Source: Thermoanaerobaculia bacterium
GTDB taxonomy: Bacteria; Acidobacteriota; Thermoanaerobaculia; Multivoradales; Multivoraceae
DNA length: 64,000 nucleotides
Assembly: GCA_022822365.1 (NCBI GenBank)
Contig: JAJEBV010000001.1
Location: 145,741-209,740 of the forward strand
Reading direction: 5' to 3'
Within the stretch, counting starts at the first letter, position 1. Each line of letters begins with the position of its first letter. The notes under the pieces were generated by a model. That model had not been told where the DNA came from. It worked only from the letters and a program-made list of their open reading frames with translations, and did not search any database. A program made the translations under genes and the position numbers. Below, piece after piece: positions 30,493-39,030 of the stretch.

Positions 30493-32061
30493 TCAGCGCG
30501 CGTACTCGATCGACCGCGACTCACGGATCACGGTGACCTTGATCTGGCCCGGGTACGTGAGTTCGCTCTCGATCTTCCGCGCCACGTCCCGGCTCAGCCA
30601 CACCGCCTGCTCGTCGCTGATCTCCTTGCAGTCGACGATGACCCGCACTTCGCGGCCTGCCTGGATCGCATAGCTCTTCTGGACGCCCTTGAACTTCGAT
30701 GCCAGGTCCTCGAGCTTCTTGAGGCGCTTCATGTAGTTCTCGAGGATCTCCCGCCGGGCGCCGGGACGGGCCGCGGAAACCGCGTCGGCGGCGGTGACGA
30801 GAACCGCCTCGACGGTCTCCGGGTCGTAGTCGCCGTGGTGACAGGCCATCGCGTGCACCACCTCCTCGCTCTCGCCGTAGCGACGCAGCAGGTCGATGCC
30901 GATTTCCAGGTGGGTGCCGTCCATTTCCCGGTCCACCGCCTTGCCGATGTCGTGGACCAGGCCGGCGCGCTTGGCGACATGGACATCGGCCTTCAACTCG
31001 CCCGCCATCGTTCCCGCCAGAAACGCGACCTCCTTGCTGTGCTGCAGGACGTTCTGGCCGTAGGACGTGCGGAAACGGAGCCGGCCCAGCAGAGTGATCA
31101 GCTCCGGGTGAAGACCGGACAGATTCAGCTCCAGCAGGGCCTCGCTGCCCTCGCGCTGCACCCGATCCTCGAACTCCGACTTGACCTTCGCCGCCACCTC
31201 CTCGATGCGGGCCGGGTGGATGCGGCCATCGGCGATCAGCCGTTCCAGGGTGACGCGCGCGATCTCCCGCCGGAACGGGTCGAAGCCGGAGAGAATGACC
31301 GCCTCCGGCGTGTCGTCCACGATCAGGTCGACGCCGGTGGTCAGCTCCAGGGCCCGGATGTTCCTCCCCTCGCGGCCGATGATCCGCCCCTTCATCTCGT
31401 CGTTCGGCAGCATGACGACCGAGACCGTCGTCTCCGAGACGTAGTCGGACGCCGAACGTTCGACGGCGAGGCTGATGATCCGCTGGGCCTCGCGCTGGGC
31501 CGACTCCCGCGCCTCGTCCTCGATCCGCTTGGCCATGTGCGCCGACTCCATGCGCACCTCGTGTTCGAGGCTGTGGCTCAACTCCTCGCGGGCCTGCTGC
31601 ACGGTCAGGCCGGACACCCGTTCGAGTTGCCGGCGAACCTCCGCCAGCCGTTCTCCGACCTCGCCGCGCTCGACCTCGAGCCGGCTCTCCGCCTCCCCCA
31701 GCGTCCGCTGCCGTCCGTTCAGTTCCTGCTCGAGCGTCTCGAGCGCGGCCGCCTTCTCACGCGAGCGCACGCTGCGTTCGCCGAGCTTCCGCTCCTGCTC
31801 CTCCATCGCCCGGCGCTGCTCGACCGTCGATCGCTCGAACTCCGAGCGGAGCGTCAGCAACTCCTCCTTCGCCGCCAGCTCCTGTTCGCGACGCTTGGCC
31901 GCGCAGTCGCGCTCGGTCTCTTCGACGAGGCCCCTGGCCTGGCGCCTCGCCTCTTCGATCAACTTCGCCGCGCTACGCCGTCCGGCAAGGCTCCAAAACA
32001 GCCAGGCAGCCGCCAGCGTCGCCAGTGCGGCGCCTGCGGCGATCAGTGTGGTTTCGGTCAT
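30493..32061 (-). CDS. rny: Ribonuclease Y
   Basis: 522 aa from ATG 32061. An N-terminal membrane anchor (about 5-27), a long coiled coil (about 30-190), a KH domain (EMKGRIIGREGRNIRALE) and an HD domain (QNVLQHSKEVAFLAG, GLVHDIGKAVDREMDG, HAMACHHGD) are in the standard order. RNase Y is the membrane-bound endonuclease that starts mRNA turnover where RNase E is absent. ymdB follows. The 5' side carries a probable 6S RNA and zapA. Confidence 0.96.
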   Translation of the reverse strand: MTETTLIAAGAALATLAAAWLFWSLAGRRSAAKLIEEARRQARGLVEETERDCAAKRREQELAAKEELLTLRSEFERSTVEQRRAMEEQERKLGERSVRSREKAAALETLEQELNGRQRTLGEAESRLEVERGEVGERLAEVRRQLERVSGLTVQQAREELSHSLEHEVRMESAHMAKRIEDEARESAQREAQRIISLAVERSASDYVSETTVSVVMLPNDEMKGRIIGREGRNIRALELTTGVDLIVDDTPEAVILSGFDPFRREIARVTLERLIADGRIHPARIEEVAAKVKSEFEDRVQREGSEALLELNLSGLHPELITLLGRLRFRTSYGQNVLQHSKEVAFLAGTMAGELKADVHVAKRAGLVHDIGKAVDREMDGTHLEIGIDLLRRYGESEEVVHAMACHHGDYDPETVEAVLVTAADAVSAARPGARREILENYMKRLKKLEDLASKFKGVQKSYAIQAGREVRVIVDCKEISDEQAVWLSRDVARKIESELTYPGQIKVTVIRESRSIEYAR

Positions 32062-32083
32062 CGGCCCTCGATCCGGGCAGAAA

Positions 32084-32273
32084 GGCATCCCCCGCGGGGC
32101 CGTGTGAACGCGCCCCGACACAGAACCAGAGCGGGACCAGGTGGGTGTCCGCGCCACCCGCCGTTAGCGTCCCCGTACGAGCGGGGCTGGCACGGGCGAG
32201 CAGTTGAAGGACTCCCTTAACAAGAGCGATGGTTCCAACCACGGCTTTCATCACGAACCGCGCAGGGGATGCA
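32084..32273 (-). ncRNA. ssrS: Probable 6S RNA (ssrS) downstream of zapA
   Basis: No reading frame explains the 237 bp between zapA and rny. The minus-strand transcript would start near GCATCCCCTGCGCGG (32272-32258) and end near CCGCGGGGGATGC (32097-32085). These ends pair over ~13 bp with a 2-nt bulge, closing a rod of about 190 nt, the usual 6S size. Internal pairing includes GGTTGGAACC near 32231-32240. The zapA-ssrS gene order is known in several phyla. A short pyrimidine run (CTTTCTG) follows the closing stem. The central bubble was not verified, so this is an inference from size, ends and context. Confidence 0.5.
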
Positions 32274-32298
32274 AGGTCAAAGTTCCTTTCAGCAACAG

Positions 32299-32616
32299 TC
32301 AGGCGTCGAGGGCGGCCTCCAGGTCGGAGGTCAGGATCGAGACGCGCTCCACCAGTTCCTGGTAGCGCCCGCCGTCCCCTTCTGCTCCACCGTTGGCCTC
32401 GTTGGCGAGATTCAACGCGGCGAGGACGGCGATCTGACCCGGCTCCAGATTCGGCGCCTGGTCAGCGACCTCCCGCATCTTGCGATCGACCTTCTCCGCG
32501 AGTTCGCGAAGGCGGTCCGCATCCACCGCTCCATCCTCGCGGAGGGAGTAGGGAACGCCGAAAATCTCGACCGCGACAGTAGCCGCAACCTCTTCCTGGC
32601 GTTCACCTTCGGCCAT
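32299..32616 (-). CDS. zapA: Cell division protein ZapA
   Basis: 105 aa from ATG 32616, with a GAGAGGTG ribosome-binding site about 9 nt upstream. The ZapA pattern is present: TVAVEIFGVPYSLR, DADRLRELAEKVDRKMREVAD, then IAVLAALNLANEANGG and a C-terminal coiled coil (QELVERVSILTSDLEAALDA). ZapA bundles FtsZ filaments at midcell. It is 44 bp downstream of a small coiled-coil gene and is followed by a likely 6S RNA. Confidence 0.92.
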   Translation of the reverse strand: MAEGERQEEVAATVAVEIFGVPYSLREDGAVDADRLRELAEKVDRKMREVADQAPNLEPGQIAVLAALNLANEANGGAEGDGGRYQELVERVSILTSDLEAALDA

Positions 32617-32660
32617 TTCTCGACACCTCTCGTGGGCAAGCACTATAGCAGCCCGGAGCG

Positions 32661-32876
32661 TCAGGAATCGCCGTCCGCCAGCAGCTCCTCGAGCCCCTCG
32701 GCCAGTGCCTCCACCCGTTGACCGACCTCGGCACGCTCCGCCGCGGCACGCTTCTCGGCCGCTTCGAGTTCAGCGGTCAACTCCCGCGTCCGCTCGCGCT
32801 CGGCGGCGAGCGCCTCCGTGGCGCGCTGAATCGCCGCCTCGAGCCGCGCGACCGCGTCGATCGCCCCGTCAGCCAT
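32661..32876 (-). CDS. Short coiled-coil protein, ZapB-like by position
   Basis: 71 aa from ATG 32876, sharing one base with the rplT stop (TGATG), so reinitiation is likely. Nearly the whole chain is one heptad-repeat helix (DAVARLEAAIQRATEALAAE, ELTAELEAAEKRAAAERAEV). No domain can be named with certainty. Its place directly before zapA suggests a ZapB-like division coiled coil, which in other bacteria links ZapA to the chromosome terminus. Length fits ZapB (about 80 aa), but sequence similarity cannot be judged because coiled coils are low-complexity. Confidence 0.6.
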   Translation of the reverse strand: MADGAIDAVARLEAAIQRATEALAAERERTRELTAELEAAEKRAAAERAEVGQRVEALAEGLEELLADGDS

Positions 32877-33259
32877 CAGGACGGCGAGGTCGAACCGGCG
32901 CCCGCCTCGAGCGCTCCCCGCGCGACCGTCGCGACGGCGGCGAACCCTTCGGCATCCCGCACCGCCAGGTCCGCGAGCATCTTCCGGTTCAGCTCGATGC
33001 CGGCGAGCTTGAGCCCCGACATCAACCGGCTGTAGGACAGTCCGTTCAGACGCGCGGCGGCGTTGATCCGGACGATCCAGAGGCTCCGGAACTGGCGCTT
33101 CCGCTGCCGCCGGTCGCGGTAGGAGTAGGCGAGCGACCGGTCGACCGCCAACTTGGCTATCCGGTGGCCCTTCGACTTGACGCCGTAGTAGCCCTTCGCC
33201 TGCTTGAGAATCTTCTTCCGGCGCCGGGCTCGCCGGCTGCCCCGTTTCACTCGTGCCAT
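32876..33259 (-). CDS. rplT: 50S ribosomal protein L20
   Basis: 127 aa from ATG 33259. Sequence is diagnostic: [60 protein letters not shown]20 is an early 23S rRNA assembly protein and, in several bacteria, represses its own operon. It lies 69 bp downstream of rpmI in the usual rpmI-rplT order. The C-terminal tail is a little longer than in E. coli (117 aa). Confidence 0.98.
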   Translation of the reverse strand: MARVKRGSRRARRRKKILKQAKGYYGVKSKGHRIAKLAVDRSLAYSYRDRRQRKRQFRSLWIVRINAAARLNGLSYSRLMSGLKLAGIELNRKMLADLAVRDAEGFAAVATVARGALEAGAGSTSPS

Positions 33260-33328
33260 CGTCCATGCCCCCCTTGGGTCCCGGACGGACGGGTCGGCCC
33301 CGCTCCGCCGGAAGCTCCAGCGCAAGCC

Positions 33329-33520
33329 CTAGTCGATCATCCCCCTGATCGCCTTGGCGAAAGCTCCCTCAACGTCGGCCTGCTTCCGCAGCTTCCGCTT
33401 CCGGCCCTGCGCCTTCTTCGTCTGCATATGGTTCATCATCGAGTGCCTGCGCTTCACCTTGCCCTTGGCGGTGAGCTTGAAGCGCTTGGCCGCTCCACGG
33501 TGCGTTTTCTGCTTGGGCAT
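33329..33520 (-). CDS. rpmI: 50S ribosomal protein L35
   Basis: 63 aa from ATG 33520, with a perfect AGGAGG seven bases upstream. [20 protein letters not shown] opening and [20 protein letters not shown] are L35 hallmarks. It normally follows infC; here infC is not between it and thrS. A small hairpin (CCGCCGTTCGGCGG, about 33550-33563) precedes the ribosome-binding site and could be part of L20-type autoregulation, which is inference. Confidence 0.97.
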   Translation of the reverse strand: MPKQKTHRGAAKRFKLTAKGKVKRRHSMMNHMQTKKAQGRKRKLRKQADVEGAFAKAIRGMID

Positions 33521-33893
33521 TCCAGAGCCTCCTGTGGGGCTCGGAGGAGCCGCCGAACGGCGGATAGTAGCAGTTTGAGCCCTGAAACGCAGCGCCGGCG
33601 TGGCGGTGGTGCCGGCCGCCTTCGCCGGAGCCGGAGGGGAGGGTCCCATCGGCCGCTCGCGCTCGCCTGGTGATGGGGAGGTGGGCGCTCGCTCCGGTCG
33701 GCTTCGCTCCGAATGGCCCTCGAACGACGGAAGACCCCGGGCGTCGCTCGCCTCCAGTCCGCTGGGACCCTCCCCTCCGGCCCCGGCGAAGGCTGAGACG
33801 TAGCTCCGGGTACGCGGGTCCTCTGTCCCGCTGCCGCCGAAGGCGGCCAGGTAAACGCGCCGCGAAGCGGCGACGACCAAGGCCGCTGACTGG
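33521..33893. repeat. 373-bp gap between thrS and rpmI: large inverted repeat plus palindromic repeat, no infC
   Basis: No gene is evident here. Two 31-bp arms (33618-33648 and 33763-33793) are inverted copies with one mismatch, opening GCCTTCGCCGG and ending GGAGGGTCCCA, separated by 114 bp. Next to them (about 33805-33872) is an inverted and slightly degenerate copy of the window-wide repeat (ACGCGGGTCCTCTGTCCCGC, then GCCGCCGAAGGCGGC, CGCCGCGAAGCGGCG). The infC gene that usually sits between thrS and rpmI is absent; the space is too short for it. Confidence 0.8.
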
Positions 33894-35828
33894 CTACAGA
33901 TCGAGCGACTTCGACGCGACACGGTCGGAGACCCGGGCCGCGAGGTCGTCGATCGCCACCGGGCCCTGATCAGCCGAGCCGCCCTCGGGGGCTTCGCGCA
34001 GCCGCAGCGAGACGGTGCCGGCTTCCTGTTCGCGGCCGCCGATGACGAGCATGTAGGGGACCTTCTTCGTCTGGGCGTCGCGGATCTTGTAGCCGAGCTT
34101 CTCGCTGCGTTCGTCGAGTTCGACGCGGACGCCGGCGTCGGACAGTCGGCGGGTGACCTCGCGGCCGTAGTCCATGAAGCGGTCGGAGACCGGCAGGACG
34201 ACCGCCTGCACCGGGGCTAGCCAGACCGGGAAGGCGCCGCCGGTGTGTTCGATCAGGATGCCGAGGAAGCGTTCGACCGAGCCGAGCATGGCCCGGTGCA
34301 GCATGACCGGCCGCCGGGTCCCGCCGTCGCTGGCGGTGTACTCCAGGTCCAGCCGCTCCGGCATCTGGTAGTCGAGTTGAACGGTCCCCAACTGCCAGCT
34401 CCGGCCGAGCGCGTCGAGGATCTGGAAGTCGATCTTCGGGCCGTAGAAGGCGCCGTCGCCCTCGTTGATCTGGAACTCGAGGCCGCGGCTCCTGAGCGCC
34501 CCCATCAACGCGTTCTCGGCGCGCTCCCAGAGTTCGTCGCTGCCGATCGACTTCTCCGGCCGGGTGGAGACCTCGATCTGGATGCCGTCGAAGCCGAACG
34601 TCCGGTAGATCTCCAGGATCGTCGAGACCGGCAGCAATACCTCCGCTTCGACCTGCTCGTCGGTGCAGAAGGTGTGGGCGTCGTCCTGGCAGAACGTACG
34701 GACCCTGGTGAGGCCGGTGATCACGCCGGACCGTTCGTAGCGGTGCAGCCGGCCGAAGTCGGCGTAGCGGATCGGCAGGTCCCGGTAGGAGCGGAGATCG
34801 GTCCGGTAGATCAGGCAGTGAGTGGGGCAGTTCATCGGCTTTACCGCGTACTGCCGCTCGTCGACCTCGGTGAGGAACATGTTCTCCCGGTAGTTGTCCC
34901 AGTGCCCCGAGCGATGCCAGAGGTCGACGTCGAGAATCTGCGGCGTGCGCACTTCCTGGAAGCCGTCGCGGCGGTTGAGGCCCTGCACGTAGTCGACCAG
35001 CAGGTTGTAGATCACCGTCCCGCGGGGATGGAAGAACGGACTGCCGGGCGCGCTCTGGTTGAAGCTGAACAGATCGAGTTCCGGGCCCAGGCGGCGGTGG
35101 TCGCGGGCCCGGCGGAGTTCCAGGTCGGCGAGGTAGCCGTCCAGCGCTTCCCGGCTCGTGAACGCGGTTCCGTAGATGCGCTGCAACTGCTCGCGGCTCT
35201 CGTCGCCGCGGTGGAACACGCCCGAACTCTCGAGCAGCTTGACCGCGCCGACCTGGTCCACGCGCTGCGCGTGGGGGCCGCGGCAGAGGTCGACGAAGTC
35301 GCCGTGCCGGAACACGGTGATCGGCTCGCCCTCCGGGATGTCGTCCAGGCGCTCCAGCTTCAGCTCCTCGCCCATGCCGGCGAACAGCTCCCGTGCCTCT
35401 TCGCGGTCGATCTCGACCCGCTCCACGTCGTGCTTCTCGGCGAGGATCTCCCCCATCTTCGCCTCGATCGCCTCAAGATCCTCCGGCACGAAGGCCCGCG
35501 GGAAACGGAAGTCGTACTGGTACTTCTCGGTGTGATCGCGGCGGCCAACGTCGATCTGGGTGCCGGGCCAGAGCCTCTGCACCGCGTCCGCCAGCACATG
35601 CTCCGCCGTGTGGCGCAGGAAGATCCCGGCCTCCTCGTCCCTCGACGTGAACAGCCGGAACGGACCGGACGCCTCGATCGGCGTCCGCAGGTCGACGAGG
35701 CGGCCGTCGTGTTCGGCGCCCACCGCCGCCTTCGCCAGACCTGGGCCGATCGAACGCGCCACGTCCAGCGCCGTCGTCCCGGGCGGGACGCTGCGCACCG
35801 ATCCGTCAGGCAACGTCAGGTCGAGCAT
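33894..35828 (-). CDS. thrS: Threonyl-tRNA synthetase
   Basis: 644 aa from ATG 35828. All modules are present: the N-terminal TGS domain ([20 protein letters not shown]), the editing domain with [19 protein letters not shown], the class II motifs (motif 2 [20 protein letters not shown], motif 3 [20 protein letters not shown]), the zinc-site MNCPTHC, and a C-terminal anticodon-binding domain ([20 protein letters not shown]). Length matches bacterial ThrRS. A tRNA-Val gene lies 71 bp upstream. Confidence 0.97.
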   Translation of the reverse strand: MLDLTLPDGSVRSVPPGTTALDVARSIGPGLAKAAVGAEHDGRLVDLRTPIEASGPFRLFTSRDEEAGIFLRHTAEHVLADAVQRLWPGTQIDVGRRDHTEKYQYDFRFPRAFVPEDLEAIEAKMGEILAEKHDVERVEIDREEARELFAGMGEELKLERLDDIPEGEPITVFRHGDFVDLCRGPHAQRVDQVGAVKLLESSGVFHRGDESREQLQRIYGTAFTSREALDGYLADLELRRARDHRRLGPELDLFSFNQSAPGSPFFHPRGTVIYNLLVDYVQGLNRRDGFQEVRTPQILDVDLWHRSGHWDNYRENMFLTEVDERQYAVKPMNCPTHCLIYRTDLRSYRDLPIRYADFGRLHRYERSGVITGLTRVRTFCQDDAHTFCTDEQVEAEVLLPVSTILEIYRTFGFDGIQIEVSTRPEKSIGSDELWERAENALMGALRSRGLEFQINEGDGAFYGPKIDFQILDALGRSWQLGTVQLDYQMPERLDLEYTASDGGTRRPVMLHRAMLGSVERFLGILIEHTGGAFPVWLAPVQAVVLPVSDRFMDYGREVTRRLSDAGVRVELDERSEKLGYKIRDAQTKKVPYMLVIGGREQEAGTVSLRLREAPEGGSADQGPVAIDDLAARVSDRVASKSLDL

Positions 35829-35899
35829 CGGTCGAGAAGGGTCTTTGAAGAGCAGGTTCGTCTGGGACACGGCCGGGCCCGCGCGGCCCGTCACCGCGA

Positions 35900-35976
35900 T
35901 GGTAGGCGCTAGCGGACTCGAACCGCTGACCTCTACCGTGTGAAGGTAGCGCTCTAACCAACTGAGCTAAGCGCCT
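35900..35976 (-). tRNA. tRNA-Val (anticodon CAC), CCA encoded
   Basis: On the minus strand the 77-nt sequence folds as a cloverleaf: acceptor AGGCGCT / AGCGCCT, D arm GCTCAGTTGGTTAGAGC, anticodon stem CTACC/GGTAG with loop TTCACAC (anticodon CAC, Val GUG), T arm GGTTCGAGTCC, discriminator A, then encoded CCA at 35902-35900. It is the second gene of a tandem tRNA-Val pair and shares most of its D and T arms with its neighbour. Confidence 0.95.
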
Positions 35977-36009
35977 GAGCCACAGACCGAACGGCCCATG
36001 TCTGCGGAA

Positions 36010-36027
36010 GTTCGAGCAAGCTCGAAC
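36010..36027. other. Short perfect hairpin between the two tRNA-Val genes
   Basis: GTTCGAG-CAAG-CTCGAAC (7-bp stem, 4-nt loop) lies in the 53-bp tRNA spacer. It copies the T-arm-like GTTCGAG and may serve as a processing or pausing signal. Function is inferred from position only. Confidence 0.4.
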
Positions 36028-36029
36028 CC

Positions 36030-36106
36030 TGGTAGGCCCGAGCGGACTCGAACCGCTGACCTCTACGATGTCAACGTAGCGCTCTAACCAACTGAGCTAC
36101 GGGCCT
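36030..36106 (-). tRNA. tRNA-Val (anticodon GAC), CCA encoded
   Basis: Minus-strand cloverleaf: acceptor AGGCCCG / CGGGCCT, D arm GCTCAGTTGGTTAGAGC, anticodon stem CTACG/CGTAG with loop TTGACAT (anticodon GAC, reading GUC/GUU), T arm GGTTCGAGTCC, discriminator A and encoded CCA at 36032-36030. It is the promoter-proximal member of the pair; any promoter would be in 36107-36170. Confidence 0.95.
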
Positions 36107-36268
36107 GTATCTCGAGGCCGAGAATGCCGGCAAGGCCGGCCGCGAGAATGCGCAACGGTACAAAGGGGGGACTTGCCCTGTCAACGCGAGGCGCACGGAC
36201 GTGAACCGCGCCGGCTCGGCGCAACCGCGGGAAGACGGCGCAACCGGACGCTGTTGCAGAATCGTGTC
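36107..36268. other. 162-bp divergent spacer, tRNA-Val / ilvA
   Basis: This spacer between the divergent tRNA and ilvA genes has no gene. It contains the palindromic fragment GCCGGCAAGGCCGGC (near 36126) and, toward ilvA, an AT-richer patch (GGTACAAAGGGGGGACTTG, about 36156-36174) that may be promoter DNA. No motif could be assigned with certainty. Confidence 0.4.
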
Positions 36269-37516
36269 GTGACCGACCCGTTGCACATGGCCGAGCTGAT
36301 CGAGCAGGCGCGGCGGCGGATCGCCGGCGCGGTCTACGAGAGTCCCTGCGCCCGCTCGGAGTACTTCTCCCGCCTCTGCGGCCTCGGCGCCTACTTCAAG
36401 CTCGAGAACCTGCAGATGACCGGCTCCTTCAAGGAGCGCGGGGCGCTCAACCGCATCCTCACCCTGTCGGAGGAGGAGCGGAGCCGCGGCCTGATCACGG
36501 CCTCCGCCGGCAACCACGGCCAGGCGGTGGCCTACCACGCGAACCGCCTCGGCCTCGAGGCGACCGTCGTCATGCCGCTGCCCACGCCCCTGATCAAGGT
36601 GGCCAACACCCGCAACTTCGGCGCCGATGTCCGGCTGGCCGGCGAGACGTTCGACGACGCGACCGCCCACGCCCGGGAGCTCGAAGCCGAACACGGCTGG
36701 ACCTATGTCCATCCGTTCGACGACCCCCAGATCGTCGCCGGCCAGGGCACGATCGGTTTCGAGCTGATGACCCAGGAACCCGATCTCGAAGTCGTCGTCG
36801 TACCGATCGGCGGCGGCGGAGTGATCGCGGGGATCGCCGCCGCCTACAAGGCGCACCGGCCGCAGACCCGGATCGTCGGCGTGCAGGCGGAGGCCGTCCC
36901 GTCGATGCGGGCGAGCCTCGCCGCCGGCCACCCCGTGACGGTGGAGCGCCGCCACACGATCGCCGAAGGCATCGCGGTCAAGCGACCCGGCGAGCTGACG
37001 ATGGGACTGGTCCAGGAACTCGTCGACGACATCGTGACGGTGGACGAGGAAGAGATCGCGAACGCCGTCCTCCTGCTGCTCGAGCGGGAGAAGGCGGTGG
37101 TCGAGGGCGCCGGGGCCTCGGTGCTGGCCGCGGTCGTCAACGACCACGTCCCCCAGGCGAAGGGCCGCCGGACCGCGATGGTGCTGACCGGCGGCAACAT
37201 CGACGTCACCCTGCTCAGCCGGATCATCGACCGCGGCCTGACGAAGGACGGCCGCCTGGTCCGGCTCGACGTCTGCGTCAAGGACCGTCCGGGCGCCCTG
37301 GCCGCGCTGCTCAACCTGGTCGGCGAAGCGGGCGCCAACGTCCTGGAGACCCACCACGAGCGCGCCTTCACCGCCCTCGGGCTGAACGAGGTGCACATCG
37401 AACTGCGACTCGAAACCCGCGGCCCGGAGCACGTCGAGGAGCTGATGGAGGCGATCGCCGCCGCCGGCCTCCACGTCCGGCGTCAGAGCGAGCCCGAGCC
37501 CTGGCACGAACACTAG
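36269..37516 (+). CDS. ilvA: Threonine ammonia-lyase (catabolic-type with ACT domain)
   Basis: 415 aa from GTG 36269. A PLP fold-type II enzyme: the PLP lysine is in FKLENLQMTGSFKERGA, the phosphate loop region is SAGNHGQAVAYHA, and VPIGGGGVIAGIA is the glycine loop. The C-terminal ~80 residues form a single ACT domain (LDVCVKDRPGALAALLNLVG), as in the short ~400-aa type rather than E. coli IlvA with two. It converts threonine to 2-oxobutanoate for isoleucine or energy. Serine dehydration is a possible second activity. Confidence 0.92.
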   Translation: MTDPLHMAELIEQARRRIAGAVYESPCARSEYFSRLCGLGAYFKLENLQMTGSFKERGALNRILTLSEEERSRGLITASAGNHGQAVAYHANRLGLEATVVMPLPTPLIKVANTRNFGADVRLAGETFDDATAHARELEAEHGWTYVHPFDDPQIVAGQGTIGFELMTQEPDLEVVVVPIGGGGVIAGIAAAYKAHRPQTRIVGVQAEAVPSMRASLAAGHPVTVERRHTIAEGIAVKRPGELTMGLVQELVDDIVTVDEEEIANAVLLLLEREKAVVEGAGASVLAAVVNDHVPQAKGRRTAMVLTGGNIDVTLLSRIIDRGLTKDGRLVRLDVCVKDRPGALAALLNLVGEAGANVLETHHERAFTALGLNEVHIELRLETRGPEHVEELMEAIAAAGLHVRRQSEPEPWHEH

Positions 37517-37547
37517 AACCCGCCCTTCCCTGCTACGCTAAGCTGGC

Positions 37548-37682
37548 GTGAACGACGAAGCTCCGGATCCTTCGCCATCCGACTCCAGTCTGGACGACCC
37601 CGACCCGGACCCCGACCAGCGCGCCTGTGACCGCGGGTCCCGTCTCCCGCTGACGACGACGCCCCTCCCGGCCCGCAAGTGA
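37548..37682 (+). CDS. Possible 44-aa acidic leader peptide coupled to corC-like gene
   Basis: A GTG-started frame of 44 codons ends in a TGA that overlaps the GTG of the downstream gene (GTGA). Its sequence is acidic in the middle (LDDPDPDPDQRACDR) and has no recognisable domain. It could be a real small protein, a translation-coupling leader, or the remnant of a longer N-terminus of the neighbour after a frameshift. Evidence is the overlap alone. Confidence 0.3.
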   Translation: MNDEAPDPSPSDSSLDDPDPDPDQRACDRGSRLPLTTTPLPARK

Positions 37683-39028
37683 TCCCGCCAGTCGTCGCGG
37701 CCACCGGGCCGCCCGTGAATCTCGACCTGCCGCTGGGCTGGAGCCTGGCCCTGGCCCTGTTCCTGGTCGGCCTGAACGGCTTCTTCGTCGCCGCCGAGTT
37801 CGCCCTGGTCAAGGTCCGGCCGACCCAGGTGGCGCCCCACCAGGACACGCTGCGGGGCCGTCTGGCGCAGCGCATGATCGATCAGCTCGACGCCTACCTG
37901 TCGGCGACTCAGCTCGGCATCACCCTCGCCAGCATCGGCCTCGGGATCGTCGGCGAGCCCGCGGTCAACCGCCTGCTGCAGCCGCTCTTCGACCTGGTGC
38001 CCAGCCTGCCGGCCGAGGCCGCCCACTCGATCAGCCTGATGGTCTCCTTCGCGATCATCAGCATGTTCCACATCGTGCTCGGCGAACTGGCGCCCAAGTC
38101 GCTCGCCATTCGCCGGCCCGAACCGACCAGCCTGTGGGTGGCGGCGCCGCTTTGGTTCTTCTACCAGGTCACCTACCCCGGCATCTGGGTCCTGAACCAG
38201 ATGGCGAACGCCTTCCTGCGCCTGTTCGGCATCGAACCGCTCCGGCACGGCGAACTCGCTCACAGCGAGGAGGAGATCCGGAGTCTCCTCGCCTCCGAGC
38301 AGGAGACGGAACTCTCCGAGCCCAAGCGGGAGCTGCTCGACAACGTGTTCGAGCTCTCCGACCGCAACGCCCGCCAGGTGATGGTTCCCCGCACCGAGGT
38401 CGTCTACCTCGACGCCGCGGCCCCGATGGACGCCAACCTCGACCGCGCACGCCAGAGCGGCCACACCCGCTTCCCGCTCTGCGAGGGCGATCTGGACCAG
38501 CTCGTCGGCCTGGTCCACATCAAGGACCTCTTCATCGCCGAGGAACCGCCGGAGTCGCTGCGCGACATCGCCCGCGAGACGTTCGCGGTGCCCGAGACCT
38601 TGCCGCTCGACCAGTTGATGGCCCGCATGCGCCGCGAGCAGATCCACATGGCCGCGGTGGTCGACGAGTTCGGCGGCGTGGCCGGCATCGTGACCCTCGA
38701 GAACGTGCTGGAGGAGATCGTCGGCGAGATCCAGGACGAGTTCGATGCCGAGGCGCCGGAGTTCGTCCGCCTCGACGACGGCGGCTACAAGGTCCTGGGC
38801 GGCATGCTGCTCGACGACCTCGAGGACGAACTCGGCATGGACATCTCCGATGAGCGGGAGGAAGACACCGTCGCCGGCATCGCCCTGTCCGAACTCGGCC
38901 GGACCGCCGAGAGCGGGGACACCGTCGAGGTCGGCCGGCTGCGGCTGGAGGTCGTGGAGGTCGAGGGGAACCGGATCGTGTCCCTGCGGCTGTGGGTGCT
39001 GCCCGAGCCGGAGGAGGAGGAGGACTAG
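37679..39028 (+). CDS. HlyC/CorC (DUF21-CBS) membrane transporter-like protein
   Basis: 449 aa from GTG 37679. Four N-terminal helices form a DUF21 domain (LVGLNGFFVAAEFALVKVRP, QLGITLASIGLGIVGEP, FHIVLGELAPKSLAIR), followed by a CBS pair (VMVPRTEVVYLD, IHMAAVVDEFGGVAGIVTLE) and a CorC_HlyC C-terminal domain ending in an acidic tail. The family is linked to Mg2+/Co2+ homeostasis and efflux. The stop at 39026 is followed at once by a repeat copy. Confidence 0.92.
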   Translation: MIPPVVAATGPPVNLDLPLGWSLALALFLVGLNGFFVAAEFALVKVRPTQVAPHQDTLRGRLAQRMIDQLDAYLSATQLGITLASIGLGIVGEPAVNRLLQPLFDLVPSLPAEAAHSISLMVSFAIISMFHIVLGELAPKSLAIRRPEPTSLWVAAPLWFFYQVTYPGIWVLNQMANAFLRLFGIEPLRHGELAHSEEEIRSLLASEQETELSEPKRELLDNVFELSDRNARQVMVPRTEVVYLDAAAPMDANLDRARQSGHTRFPLCEGDLDQLVGLVHIKDLFIAEEPPESLRDIARETFAVPETLPLDQLMARMRREQIHMAAVVDEFGGVAGIVTLENVLEEIVGEIQDEFDAEAPEFVRLDDGGYKVLGGMLLDDLEDELGMDISDEREEDTVAGIALSELGRTAESGDTVEVGRLRLEVVEVEGNRIVSLRLWVLPEPEEEED

Positions 39029-39030
39029 GG

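Noticed and set aside
33521..33893. Degraded infC pseudogene
   Set aside because: No frame or fragment in the gap resembles IF-3; all the sequence is explained by inverted and palindromic repeats.
36107..36268. T-box or other riboswitch upstream of ilvA
   Set aside because: The region contains only a small palindrome; no T-box bulge or specifier stem is recognisable.
37679..39028. Hemolysin
   Set aside because: HlyC/CorC proteins were so named historically; the DUF21-CBS-CorC layout points to ion homeostasis.
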